29,246 nt of DNA, from NCBI GenBank assembly GCA_009695065.1, contig SIBR01000045.1:1-29246 (forward strand), in the 5' to 3' direction. Positions 8,707 to 17,687 of this stretch are shown one piece after another; the stretch's first letter is position 1; the number at the start of each line of letters is the position of its first letter. Position numbers and translations under genes: made by a program. The notes under the pieces were generated by a model that saw only the letters and a program-made list of their open reading frames with translations, had not been told where the DNA came from and made no database searches. Source of the DNA: Opitutus sp. GTDB taxonomy: Bacteria > Verrucomicrobiota > Verrucomicrobiae > Opitutales > Opitutaceae.

Positions 8707-10128
8707 ATGAATTTATCCTCCGGTGTTCCCCGCCTGTCTTGGAAACGCGCATGGTCCATGGTGGGCCTGCTACTGGCCGGTGGAGCGGGAGCTGGGATGG
8801 TGCCCGTTCACGGGGGCGAGGTGAAAGACGGCCAGTTCCTCGCGGCTTCGAACCTGCGGGCCGGGGTCGCGAAGATCGACATCACGCCGACGGACGTGGC
8901 GGGCATCACCGTGATCGGTCACCGGCGGACGGTGACGGGCGTGCGCGATCCGTTGCGGGCGGGCGTGCTGGTGCTCGATGACGGCGAAACGAAGGCGGCG
9001 ATCGTGACGCTCGATACGATCGGGGCGTGGGACGACATGGTGAAGCTGGCGCGGGAACGCCTAGAAAAGGAAACCGGCGTGCCCGCGGCCAACATCATGG
9101 TGGCCGCGGCCCACAACCACTCCGGGCCCGGGTATGCGGAGAACCCGAAGTGGGCGGGGGAATTGATCGAAAAACTGGGAGCGGCCGGAAAGCAGGCTGC
9201 CGCCAGCCTGCGCACGGTGACGATCGGTTACGGCGAGGACCGCATCGGGTTTGGGATCAACCGGCGCAAGGTGATCGACGGTCGCGCGGTGGTACGCCTG
9301 AACCCCGACGGGCCCAATGACCCGCGGGTGAAGGTGCTAAGGTTCGACGATGGCAAATCGCTCACGCCGATGGCGGTCATGATGCACGCGGTTTGTCACC
9401 CCTGCTTTTTCACGTGGGGCGACAAGGGCTCGCCGCCGTATCCGAACGGTTACCCGAAGATGAGCGCCGATTTTCCAGGTGAGGCGCAGACGTTTGTGGA
9501 GATGATCTACGGGCAGAAAACGTCGGTGATGTTTTTGCAGGGTTGCGCCGGGGACATCCGGCCGAACCTGCCGGGTTACCCTTATCGTTGCGCCGATGAG
9601 GCGGACATCCAGTGGGCGGGCCGGGATCTGGGTGGTGCGGTGACTCGTGCGCTGGCCCTCAGCGTCACGCGCGAGAAGCTGCAACAACGGGCCTCGTTCT
9701 ACCAGATCCGCACCGCCCGCGGAGTGGTCGATTTGCCGGGCAAGGAAAAGCCGGTGCGGGCGGAAATGCAGGCGCTGAAAATCGGGCCGTATTTGTTTCT
9801 CTCGATGCCGGGCGAACCGATGGTCGAGTACGGTTTCAAGTTGGAGAAGGCGATCGCGGATCGCGCGATTCCCATCATCGTCGGCTACGCGAATGGTTAC
9901 CTCGGTTACATCCCCACGGCGGACGCGTATGCGGTCGGCGGCTATGAGCCGAACCGGTCGCCGCTGACGGCGGAGGCCGAGGCCGTGATTCTCAAGGAAC
10001 TCGGCCGCCTCGCCGACCTCGTGATGGGGGATGTCTTTGAGTCGTTCTCCAAACATCCGCAGGACGTGCGCAAGCGCGAGGAGACCGGGAAAGCGCAGTC
10101 CGTGGAAACGAAGGCCGGTAAGCGCTAG
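8707..10128 (+). CDS. Secreted neutral/alkaline ceramidase-fold protein 2 (serine nucleophile position changed)
   Basis: From the ATG at 8707 the protein has 473 residues, and the basic-then-hydrophobic start is a signal peptide. An ATG at 8647 would add 20 residues before it and is less likely. Family landmarks are AKIDITPTD, AAAHNHSGPG (His136 and His138), HAVCHPCF (His231), SADFPGE, the glutamate in PGEPMVEYG, and YIPTAD...GGYEP near the end. They keep the zinc-site residues of neutral ceramidases. The catalytic stretch reads GCAGDIRPN, with Arg285 where the ceramidase nucleophilic serine of GDVSPN lies, so ordinary ceramidase chemistry is doubtful. It sits between the copper-domain giant protein and the PQQ dehydrogenase fusion, with gaps of under 100 bp on both sides, and may be co-transcribed with them. 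Confidence 0.88.
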   Translation: MNLSSGVPRLSWKRAWSMVGLLLAGGAGAGMVPVHGGEVKDGQFLAASNLRAGVAKIDITPTDVAGITVIGHRRTVTGVRDPLRAGVLVLDDGETKAAIVTLDTIGAWDDMVKLARERLEKETGVPAANIMVAAAHNHSGPGYAENPKWAGELIEKLGAAGKQAAASLRTVTIGYGEDRIGFGINRRKVIDGRAVVRLNPDGPNDPRVKVLRFDDGKSLTPMAVMMHAVCHPCFFTWGDKGSPPYPNGYPKMSADFPGEAQTFVEMIYGQKTSVMFLQGCAGDIRPNLPGYPYRCADEADIQWAGRDLGGAVTRALALSVTREKLQQRASFYQIRTARGVVDLPGKEKPVRAEMQALKIGPYLFLSMPGEPMVEYGFKLEKAIADRAIPIIVGYANGYLGYIPTADAYAVGGYEPNRSPLTAEAEAVILKELGRLADLVMGDVFESFSKHPQDVRKREETGKAQSVETKAGKR

Positions 10129-10213
10129 TGCGTTTCGGACGGAGGGCCTGGATGTCCGGGCCTCCCCTCGAATCGACTCCACGCAACGACATCCAGTTTC
10201 TCCCACACATTTC

Positions 10214-13183
10214 ATGATTTCCGTTCCTTCCGTCCTGCGGTTGAGCTTCAGCGGCTTGGTCGGCCTCGGGGCCACGTTGATGGCGGCGGGCGCAATTCCG
10301 CCGGCGCCTCCCTTTGAATGTCGTTGGACGGCCACGCCGCCGGTGATCGACGGATTCATCGACGAGGCGGCCTGGCGGCAGGCCGAGGTCATCGAGAGCT
10401 TTCAATTTTCCTGGTTGCCCGAGGGCCAGCGCAAGCCGCTGACGGCCACCAAGGCGCGGCTGCTTTGGGACCGGGAGTATCTCTACTTCTCCGCCGAGAT
10501 GGAGGATACCGACGTGTTTGCCAACGTCACCGAACAGGACGCGGCGATCTGGACGTGCGATGTCTTCGAACTGTTCTTCAAGCCGGGCAAGGACAAGCCC
10601 GGCTATTACGAATTCGAGGTCAACGCCGCGAATGGCAAACTCGACATGTTCCTCCCGTCGCGCGGCGCCGGCGGTTACAACCGGCACAAGGCCGAGCGCC
10701 CCTTCCACCTCGACACCGCGGTGCAGGTGCGCGGCACGCTCAATCACTGGGCGGACAAGGATCGGGGTTGGACGGTGGAGGGGCGTATCCCGTGGCGCGA
10801 TTTTCTGTCGACCGGCGGCCGGCCGGCGCCGGGCGAAATCTGGCAGCACGCCTTGTGTCGCTACGACTACTCGACCGGATTCGATGCACCGGCACTCTCC
10901 ACCACCGCCAATCTGAGCGCGCCGAACTTCCACCTCCATGAAGATTACGTGCCGCTGCGCTTCATCGGGCCGCAGGGCAATGGTCCGGTGGCGCGGGCGA
11001 CGTGGGAAAGTACGCGGCTCGTGGGCTCACCCGAGCCGCCGCTGCCGTATCGGACCGTGCCGGCGTTTGCCGGTTTGGAGATCAAGCAGCCCATCATGCT
11101 CGCCGTCGAGCCGGGGCGGGGAACATTTCTGCTGTTGGAGACCAATGGTTATGCGCCGGGCCAAAAGGGCTGGATCAGCCGGGTGGCCAACGATCCCGGC
11201 GCGATCGCGCCCGAGCGGTTGCTGGAACTGGACGAGGCCGTCTACGACGTTTGTTTTCACCCGAGGTTTGCCGAAAACGGTTTTCTCTATTTCGGCACCA
11301 ACGGCCGGTTCGCCGATGGAAAAGATGATTTCAAAAGCCGCGTGGTGCGCTACACGATGGATCGGAAGTCCGGCCGCATCGATCCGGCTTCGCGCCACGT
11401 GATCATCGAGTGGAAATCGCACGGTCACAACGGTGGGGCGCTGACCTTTGGCAAGGACGGCATGCTCTACACCACGAGTGGCGACGGCACGAGCGACTCG
11501 GATGAGGGCGGGGCAGGGCAGGATCTCACGCGGCTGCTGGCGAAAGTGCTGCGGATCGACGTCGACCATCCGGCACCGGGCAAGGCCTACAGTGTACCGG
11601 CGGACAATCCGTTTTTGACGACGCCCGACGCCCGGCCGGAAACCTGGGCCTACGGGTTTCGCAATCCGTGGCGCATGACGCTGGATCGCGAGACGGGCGA
11701 TCTCTGGGTGGGTGAAAACGGGCAGGACCAATGGGAATATGCCCGGATCGCACGGCGAGGGGAGAATTACGGCTGGCCCGTGGTCGAGGGCAGCCATCCC
11801 TTTCATTCGCAGCGCCCGCGGGGCCCGACGCCGTTCACGCCACCGCTGGTCGAGCATCCGCACAGCGAATTTCGCTCCCTTACGGGTGGCATCGTCTATC
11901 GCGGCACCAAGTTCCCCGATCTGGTCGGATGCTATGTCTACGGCGATCACAGCACCGGCCAGATTTGGTCGGCGAAGCAGCAGGACGGAAAACTGATTCG
12001 CCAGGTGTGCCTGGCCGACACGACGCTCGGCATCACCGGCTTCTGCGAAACGCCGCAGGGCGACATTTTCGTGGTCGACTATCTGGGCAATGCGATCCAC
12101 CGGCTCGATCCGGCGCCGCCCGCCGCGCCCGCCAATTTCTTTCCCACGAAGCTCAGCGATACGGGACTCTTCAGCGACGCCCGGGCACTCAAACCGCACG
12201 CGGCCCTCATTCGTTACGAAGTGAATGCCCCGGCCTGGCACGATGGAGCGGAGATCGAACGGTTCATTGCGCTGCCCGGTCGCGAGCTCATGGAAGTGAC
12301 CGAACAAGGCGGTTGGAACCTGCCTAACGGCACCGCGCTGGTGCAGACTCTCCGGTTGAAGGACGTGCGCATCGAAACGCGAGTCCTGCTCCGGCAGCAA
12401 AACGAATGGACCGGTTACACCTACGTCTGGAACGACGCTCAAACCGAGGCGGTGCTGGAGCCGGCGGAGGGCAAGACCCGGCAGCTTGCTTCCGGGCAGC
12501 CGTGGCGGATCCCGGGCCGGCAGGAGTGCATGTCGTGTCACAGTCGGGCGGTGAATTTCGTCCTCGGTGTCAGCACCGTGCAGCTCAATCGCGGCGATCA
12601 GATTGCCGCGTGGGAACGGTCCGGGCTGTTGACGGCCAGTCCGACGGCGCTGGCGGAGGGCCAATGGCGCCGCGAATTCGCCGCGCAGAAACTCGATGAC
12701 AAGGCGCTGGCGGCGTTGCTCGCTCTCGTCACGCCTAACGCCCAGCAGCGCCCGCCGCCCAAGGACAGCCCGCTGCTGGCGCAAGCAGCGGGGACCCTGC
12801 CGCGGATCGTGAATCCGCGGGACACGAATGCGCCGCTGACGGATCGGGCGCGCGCTTACCTGCACGCCAATTGTTCGCACTGCCACTCCCGCGCCGGCGG
12901 GGGTAATTCCATGATGCAGCTGGCGAGCAACATCGCGGACCAGGATATGAGCATCTTCGACGCCACGCCCCAGCACACGACGTTTGGGATCATTAACGCG
13001 AAGATCGTGGCGCCCGGAGATCCCGCGCGATCGCTGCTCGTGCACCGTCCCGTCATCCGCGGACCCGGCCAGATGCCGCCTTTGGGCACGATGACGCCCG
13101 ATGGCGAGGGATCCACGCTGCTGGCGCAATGGATTGCCAGTCTGGCCAGTCAACCGCCCGCCGCGAAACCCGTTCAGCCATGA
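10214..13183 (+). CDS. Secreted CBM9-like + PQQ-dependent sugar dehydrogenase + dihaem cytochrome c fusion
   Basis: From the ATG at 10214 the protein has 989 residues and a signal peptide (about 1-26); the frame stays open further upstream but starts inside the previous gene. Residues about 33-245 resemble a family 9 carbohydrate-binding module (VIDGFIDEAAW, YLYFSAEMED, EFEVNAANG). Residues about 285-640 are a soluble glucose/sorbosone dehydrogenase propeller, with SHGHNGGALTFG (His403/His405 region, matching the catalytic histidine strand), YGFRNPWRM and GENYGWPVVEG. The C-terminal third has two c-type haem motifs, CMSCH (772-776) and CSHCH (887-891), plus MPPLG (Met954) as a likely axial ligand. 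By family knowledge it oxidises a sugar at PQQ and passes electrons to haem. Its stop overlaps the next start (ATGA), coupling it to a lactonase. Confidence 0.9.
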   Translation: MISVPSVLRLSFSGLVGLGATLMAAGAIPPAPPFECRWTATPPVIDGFIDEAAWRQAEVIESFQFSWLPEGQRKPLTATKARLLWDREYLYFSAEMEDTDVFANVTEQDAAIWTCDVFELFFKPGKDKPGYYEFEVNAANGKLDMFLPSRGAGGYNRHKAERPFHLDTAVQVRGTLNHWADKDRGWTVEGRIPWRDFLSTGGRPAPGEIWQHALCRYDYSTGFDAPALSTTANLSAPNFHLHEDYVPLRFIGPQGNGPVARATWESTRLVGSPEPPLPYRTVPAFAGLEIKQPIMLAVEPGRGTFLLLETNGYAPGQKGWISRVANDPGAIAPERLLELDEAVYDVCFHPRFAENGFLYFGTNGRFADGKDDFKSRVVRYTMDRKSGRIDPASRHVIIEWKSHGHNGGALTFGKDGMLYTTSGDGTSDSDEGGAGQDLTRLLAKVLRIDVDHPAPGKAYSVPADNPFLTTPDARPETWAYGFRNPWRMTLDRETGDLWVGENGQDQWEYARIARRGENYGWPVVEGSHPFHSQRPRGPTPFTPPLVEHPHSEFRSLTGGIVYRGTKFPDLVGCYVYGDHSTGQIWSAKQQDGKLIRQVCLADTTLGITGFCETPQGDIFVVDYLGNAIHRLDPAPPAAPANFFPTKLSDTGLFSDARALKPHAALIRYEVNAPAWHDGAEIERFIALPGRELMEVTEQGGWNLPNGTALVQTLRLKDVRIETRVLLRQQNEWTGYTYVWNDAQTEAVLEPAEGKTRQLASGQPWRIPGRQECMSCHSRAVNFVLGVSTVQLNRGDQIAAWERSGLLTASPTALAEGQWRREFAAQKLDDKALAALLALVTPNAQQRPPPKDSPLLAQAAGTLPRIVNPRDTNAPLTDRARAYLHANCSHCHSRAGGGNSMMQLASNIADQDMSIFDATPQHTTFGIINAKIVAPGDPARSLLVHRPVIRGPGQMPPLGTMTPDGEGSTLLAQWIASLASQPPAAKPVQP

Positions 13184-14091
13184 AACATCTCACCCACACC
13201 CTGAAACTGGTTTCGCTCCTGACCGCTGGATCGGTTCTTGCCGCCACCGATCCCGAGGCGCTTTTCACCGCCACGCCGTTGACCGCCGCCGGTAGTTTCA
13301 CGAAGGGCATCGAGGGCCCCGCCTGTGACGCAAGTGGTGCGATCTACGTGGTGAATTTCGCCACGCAGCAAACGATCGGGCGGGTGCGCCCGGATGGAAA
13401 AGCGGAAGTCTTCGTGACCCTGCCCGGCACGAGCGTCGGCAACGGCATCCGCTTCAATCGCGCCGGGCAGATGTATGTGGCCGATTACGTCGGGCATAAT
13501 GTGCTGCGGATCGATCCCCGGACCCGGGCAATCGCGGTGCATGCCCACGAGGCGGCGATGAACCAGCCCAACGACCTTGCCCTCGCTCCCGACGGCACCC
13601 TGTATGCGAGCGATCCCGACTGGCCGAATCAGCGCGGGCAAATCTGGCGCATCTCGACTGGCGGCAAGGTCACCCGGGTGGCGGGTGACATGGGGACGAC
13701 CAATGGCATCGAAGTCAGTCCCGGCGGAAAGACCCTGTATGTGAACGAGAGCGTGCAGCGCAACGTGTGGGCTTTTGCCATCGCCGCCGACGGATCGCTC
13801 TCGGGCAAGCGGCTGATCAAGCAGTTTCCCGACTTCGGTTTCGACGGCATGCGGTGCGACGTAGACGGGAATCTCTACATCACGCGCCACGGCAAGGGCA
13901 CCGTCGTGAAGATGACGCCGCAGGGAGACGTGCTGAAGGAGATCGGCGTGCTGGGCCCGAATCCCACGAACATTTGTTTTGGCGGTCCGGATGGACGGAC
14001 CGCCTACGTCACGGAGGCCGCGCAAGGGCGGCTCGTGCAATTCCGCGTCGATCGTCCCGGGCTCGAATGGCGGGCGTTGCAGAAACGGTAG
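13180..14091 (+). CDS. Exported SMP-30/gluconolactonase-like protein
   Basis: The start at 13180 overlaps the previous stop as ATGA, and the 303-residue product begins with a signal peptide ending near LAATDP. It is a six-bladed propeller of the SMP-30/gluconolactonase/LRE family. The metal-site positions are visible as Glu45 (GIEGPACD), Asn131 (QPNDLALAPDG), Asn175 (TTNGIEVSPGG) and Asp222 (FDGMRCDVDGN). Such enzymes use one divalent ion to hydrolyse sugar lactones. Directly coupled to a PQQ sugar dehydrogenase, whose product is a lactone, it probably performs the second step outside the cytoplasm. A non-enzymatic NHL-type binding role is possible, but the full ligand set favours catalysis. 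Confidence 0.9.
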   Translation: MKHLTHTLKLVSLLTAGSVLAATDPEALFTATPLTAAGSFTKGIEGPACDASGAIYVVNFATQQTIGRVRPDGKAEVFVTLPGTSVGNGIRFNRAGQMYVADYVGHNVLRIDPRTRAIAVHAHEAAMNQPNDLALAPDGTLYASDPDWPNQRGQIWRISTGGKVTRVAGDMGTTNGIEVSPGGKTLYVNESVQRNVWAFAIAADGSLSGKRLIKQFPDFGFDGMRCDVDGNLYITRHGKGTVVKMTPQGDVLKEIGVLGPNPTNICFGGPDGRTAYVTEAAQGRLVQFRVDRPGLEWRALQKR

Positions 14092-14147
14092 GCGCGCGCT
14101 TCGCCCGCGAACGAACCGGCAGCTCTCGCGCAATCGCGACCCTCTTT

Positions 14148-15008
14148 ATGACCACCTCCGCCGACGATGCCGCCCGCCGCGCCTACTGGGCCGACCAGAT
14201 GCAGCAGGGCTATGAACTGGTGCAGAAATCGCTGACCTTCGAAGTGCGCGAGTGCGGCGAGGGCTTTGCCTCGTTGCGCGACGCGGCGTCGGCTGCCGGG
14301 ATCGAGATGTTGTTTTCCACGTCCAAGATCGCCGGAGAACTCGAGCGCGTATTCTTCATGCGCGAAAGTCTCATCCGGCTCGTGATGGCCGCGGGCCGGA
14401 CGATGAACGAGCGCGGCTGGATCCTGAAGATCGAGGATGGGTTTCGCTCGCTGGAAATGCAGGGCCAGTTGGTGCGCAAACCGGAGCTTTTCGATGCGAT
14501 TTTGCGCAAATGCATCTGGGAAAATGGCGGGACCATCCCGCCGGTCGAAATAGTTTTCCGCCGGGCAATCGTGCTGATCGCCAATATTCCCAAGATTGGC
14601 ACGCACATGTCGGGATCGGCCATCGATATTTCCGTGTTTCGCCGGGACGACGGCAGTGAGGTGTGGCGCGGCTATCCCTATCTGGAAATGAGCGAGCACA
14701 CGCCGATGCGTTCCCCCTTCGTGTCCGCGGACGCGCTGCGCAACCGGCTCGAGATCACGGTCATGATGGAGGCGCATGGGTTCATTCACTTTCCGTTCGA
14801 ATTCTGGCACTTCAATCAAGGCGACGCGCTGGGGCATCTGCTCGCCGGCCAGCCGGCGCCCGCGCGGTACGGACCGGTCGATTGGGACCCGGCGACCAAT
14901 CGCGTCACGCCCTGTGCCGATCCGCTCCGTCCGCTCAATCCGATGGACGTGATCGAACGGGAGATCGCCGCGGCCACCCGCCGGGCGCGCGAAAATCTCG
15001 CGACCTGA
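14148..15008 (+). CDS. M15-family D-Ala-D-Ala dipeptidase-like zinc peptidase (VanX type)
   Basis: The ATG at 14148 gives 286 residues; the frame is open further upstream but overlaps the lactonase gene. The M15 zinc signature is present: GTHMSGSAID contains the SxHxxGxAxD-type pattern with His153 and Asp160, and EFWHF (Glu218, His221) supplies the catalytic Glu and third zinc ligand. IEDGFRSLEMQ (about 103-113) matches the DxYRP-type region. No signal peptide is seen, so it should act in the cytoplasm on D-Ala-D-Ala or related dipeptides, perhaps in peptidoglycan recycling. There are no vanH/vanA-like partners nearby, so a glycopeptide-resistance role is unsupported. It lies 56 bp after the lactonase gene and converges on the gene ending at 15045. 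Confidence 0.85.
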   Translation: MTTSADDAARRAYWADQMQQGYELVQKSLTFEVRECGEGFASLRDAASAAGIEMLFSTSKIAGELERVFFMRESLIRLVMAAGRTMNERGWILKIEDGFRSLEMQGQLVRKPELFDAILRKCIWENGGTIPPVEIVFRRAIVLIANIPKIGTHMSGSAIDISVFRRDDGSEVWRGYPYLEMSEHTPMRSPFVSADALRNRLEITVMMEAHGFIHFPFEFWHFNQGDALGHLLAGQPAPARYGPVDWDPATNRVTPCADPLRPLNPMDVIEREIAAATRRARENLAT

Positions 15009-15044
15009 CCGCCCGAGGAGCGCGGCGGAAAACGCCGGCCGGGG

Positions 15045-16505
15045 TCACTTCACCTGCGAAAACAATTCCTGCACGCGGGCCATGATCTTGCGGGAAGCTT
15101 CCTTTTCGACGCGATTGGTGCCGAGCCAGGTTTCGTAGCCGCCGAGTTCGTGCTGCTCCGGCGTCGGCAGGTAACCGTAGCCGCCGTTGGCCAGTTCGAT
15201 GGTGAAGGTGTCCTTGAACGGGCTCTTCGCTTTGATCTCCAGTCCGGTTTCGGTGAACGTTTCGAACGGAACGGCCGCGATACCGAGATCGCCGATGCGG
15301 AACGTCTGGAGGATGATGTTGACCGTCTCCGGCCAGTCCTTCGCGTTCAGCGTGCGTTGCGCGTAGGCGAGTTCGTTGCGATGGACGGGTGAAACGTTGG
15401 CGGGCCGCGCAATGATTTGTTGCGCGCGGGCGACGAGTTCCGCGGCAGGATGGCGCATCTGGAGGGTGAGCTCCGACTGCGCGGCCTTCAATTCCACCCA
15501 GTCACGGTGTTGCAGGGTCCGGCGCACGCGCAGCACTTCCTGCGCGACGTCGTTCGCCACGAGGCGGATCTTTTCGTAAGGCGCATATTTCCTCGCGCGT
15601 TCATCCGGCGTGGCGGCGAAGTTGACGTTGTTCACGTCGCCGCACGGACCGTTGGCGAGAATGCCGACGAACGGCGGATCCTGCCGGTCGGCCCCGAGCA
15701 GCTCCTGCATGCGGTCGCAAAACGCGCCGAAATAGTCGGCGGAAATTTGTGTGCCGCCGACGCCGCCGACGTAGTGCAGCCAGTAGTTGGCCAGAAGCGC
15801 GATCGGCCGGCCTTTCACGGCTTCGACGGAAATGAAATAGACCTCGGGATTGGTGGGGCCGGCGGGCTTGAGCAGGTCGGGGCGCGCGCCGGGATTCATC
15901 ACCGCGCGATCCTGGGTGCCGAACGGATTCACCGCGGTGTGGCCATCCTTGAGCAGCCAGCGGCGGTTGAACAGGTGCTGCGGCACCTGGCCGGACGCCC
16001 AACCGATTCGCGCCGGTTCGAGGTTGTTGATCGCGCGGCGGATGCCGTCGGCGATGCGGCGGGCGAGGAAGGTCTGATACTCGTCCAAGGTCTTGCGGAA
16101 CACGAGGGGGTTGTCCCCGCGCGCACTGGTGGCGGAATGCGTGTGCGTGGCTGACATCATCATGTTTGCCACGGGCAGGCCGGTCGCTTCATGGACGAGG
16201 CGCTTGGCCGCGTCGAAGACCTCGCGGTTGACCGACACGCTGTCCACCACGGCGAAGGCCAGCCGGCTGGTGCCATCGTCCAAGACGAGGCAGCGGGCGT
16301 GGAGTTCATCGTGCACGTGGGTCGAGGCGGGGATGACGAACCCGCCGACGATGCCCGCGCCGATCGGCGGGGTGATATTACTGGTGGCAGCGCCCGCCTT
16401 GAAGATCTTGCCCGGGGTTTGGGCGGCCACATTCAGGGCCAGCACGGCTAGGCTGATGACCAAGAGACCGGCGTTTCGCAGCCGGCGGGCGAGGGGAGTA
16501 CTCAT
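15045..16505 (-). CDS. Secreted neutral/alkaline ceramidase-fold protein 3 (serine nucleophile position changed)
   Basis: This 486-residue protein has a clear signal peptide (positive MSTPLARRLR, hydrophobic 13-27, AxA-type cut near NVAAQ). Fold markers are AATSNITPP (about 40-47), SATHTHSA (119-125), YWLHYV (His244), SADYFG, the glutamate in PFETFTE and YGYLPTPEQ...GGYET. The zinc residues of the family appear kept. At the nucleophile loop it has GPCGDVNNV, with Asn292 in place of the ceramidase serine and the following proline also lost. It is the third and most diverged family member in the window and the only one on the minus strand. It lies 61 bp downstream of the xylose-isomerase-like gene and may be co-transcribed with it. 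Confidence 0.87.
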   Translation of the reverse strand: MSTPLARRLRNAGLLVISLAVLALNVAAQTPGKIFKAGAATSNITPPIGAGIVGGFVIPASTHVHDELHARCLVLDDGTSRLAFAVVDSVSVNREVFDAAKRLVHEATGLPVANMMMSATHTHSATSARGDNPLVFRKTLDEYQTFLARRIADGIRRAINNLEPARIGWASGQVPQHLFNRRWLLKDGHTAVNPFGTQDRAVMNPGARPDLLKPAGPTNPEVYFISVEAVKGRPIALLANYWLHYVGGVGGTQISADYFGAFCDRMQELLGADRQDPPFVGILANGPCGDVNNVNFAATPDERARKYAPYEKIRLVANDVAQEVLRVRRTLQHRDWVELKAAQSELTLQMRHPAAELVARAQQIIARPANVSPVHRNELAYAQRTLNAKDWPETVNIILQTFRIGDLGIAAVPFETFTETGLEIKAKSPFKDTFTIELANGGYGYLPTPEQHELGGYETWLGTNRVEKEASRKIMARVQELFSQVK

Positions 16506-16566
16506 AGGCTCCCTAGGTTAACGGCCGCGTCTCGATCGTCGACGCGGAAGTTATGCCGCGACGACT

Positions 16567-17610
16567 TTACTGCCGGCCGAGCAGGTGCTTCACGGTGTAG
16601 AGCTCCAGCGCCTCGTAGTCGCGCTTGTCTTGCAGCTCCTGCACCCGGTGGCGGTCGTAAGTGCGGACCTTGGCCAGAAGATCGAGGAACAGTTCCCGGC
16701 TCGCCTTCAAATGATCGACCACCGGAACGCCGCGCTGGGTGCGCATGGTTTTCACGTCGAGCCCGACGAATTCGCCGTTCCGACCGTAGCCATTTTCCTC
16801 GAGCACCCGGACCTGATTAAAGGCGGCGCGGAGGTTCACGCTGCCAAAATTTTTGTCCTGATCGTATTTCAGGCCGTTCTGATCGTTAAGGTGAACGCTG
16901 CCGAGTTTCTGGTGGGCGAGGCAAAACGCCATCTCGTCGCTCGGATCCAGGCCGGCGAGGATCGCGTGGGCGCTTTCGATCACGGTCTTGACGCGCCGTT
17001 GATCGCGCGCGGCGTAGGCGAGCGCGACGGCGTGGCCAGCGGTCGGCACATACGCGAGGTCGGTCGGCTCATTCGGCTTCGGCTCGATCCAAATTTCGAT
17101 GTCGCGGTCGTACTCCAGCGTGCGATTGAGCAGTTCGAGGAGGCGGTCGTAGGCGACGCGGGCGTCCTTGGCCTCGCGAATGTAGGTGCCCTCCCGTGCC
17201 AGCCAGAGCACGATCGCCTTCGAGCCGAGGGCCTTCGCGATATCGACGCAGCGTTGGGTCCGCTCCCAGGCATACTGGCGGTCGGCCGCGCTGTTGGAGG
17301 TGTAGCCGCCGTCGATCGTCTGTTCGGCGAACCACAGCCGGGGCGCGACGAATTCCGGGATGAGGCCCTGGTTGGCCAGCATCGTTGCGACCTTGCCGGC
17401 TTCTGCCGTGATTTGGGCGGGAGTGCGCAGATCGATTTCGGGCACGACATCGTCGTCGTGGAACTGCACGCCGTCGAAACCGAGCGGCTTGTAGAGCGCA
17501 AACTTGCCTTCGTGCGGGAACATCGCGCGCACGTTGGGCCCGAACGGATCGGCGCCCTCGCTGATGTTCCAGGGGCCGAAGGAAAAGCGGTAGACGGTGG
17601 GGGTGGACAT
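16567..17610 (-). CDS. Xylose isomerase-like TIM-barrel sugar isomerase
   Basis: The 347-residue protein resembles the short actinobacterial class of xylose isomerases. YRFSFGPWNISEGADPFG begins like FTFGLWTV...DPFG, and HDDD (51-54, catalytic His51), LWLAREG (WGGREG in XylA), IEPKPNEP (175-182, Glu176 and Lys178), Glu212/His215, GLKYDQD (Asp250, Asp252) and Asp285 fit the two-metal active site. The C-terminus VKHLLGRQ also matches. It is about 40 residues shorter than usual XylA. The HxDLNGQ loop is shortened to HLNDQN, so the usual metal-ligand Asp may be Asn242 or be replaced by Asp243, and substrate use may differ. Reaction class: cytoplasmic aldose-ketose isomerisation (inferred). It follows clpP by 77 bp on the same strand. 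Confidence 0.8.
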   Translation of the reverse strand: MSTPTVYRFSFGPWNISEGADPFGPNVRAMFPHEGKFALYKPLGFDGVQFHDDDVVPEIDLRTPAQITAEAGKVATMLANQGLIPEFVAPRLWFAEQTIDGGYTSNSAADRQYAWERTQRCVDIAKALGSKAIVLWLAREGTYIREAKDARVAYDRLLELLNRTLEYDRDIEIWIEPKPNEPTDLAYVPTAGHAVALAYAARDQRRVKTVIESAHAILAGLDPSDEMAFCLAHQKLGSVHLNDQNGLKYDQDKNFGSVNLRAAFNQVRVLEENGYGRNGEFVGLDVKTMRTQRGVPVVDHLKASRELFLDLLAKVRTYDRHRVQELQDKRDYEALELYTVKHLLGRQ

Positions 17611-17687
17611 GGGAAAGGACGTGGTTGAGCCGGCGGTTCGCTCGAATGCACTCGGCGCGATTGCGCCGAATTGGCGGGGCCCGGGCC

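Noticed and set aside
10139..10168. GGAGG...CCTCC stem after ceramidase-fold gene 2
   Set aside because: It has a 5-bp core plus a mismatch and no T-run, and this level of pairing is common in GC-rich DNA.
11027..13153. A 708-codon open frame on the minus strand opposite the PQQ dehydrogenase fusion
   Set aside because: It has no recognisable motif and lies opposite clear PQQ and CxxCH domains; it is a composition artefact.
15023..15037. CGGCG-GAAAA-CGCCG hairpin between the convergent M15 and ceramidase-fold 3 genes
   Set aside because: The stem is only 5 bp with no T-run on either side, too weak to call as a bidirectional terminator.
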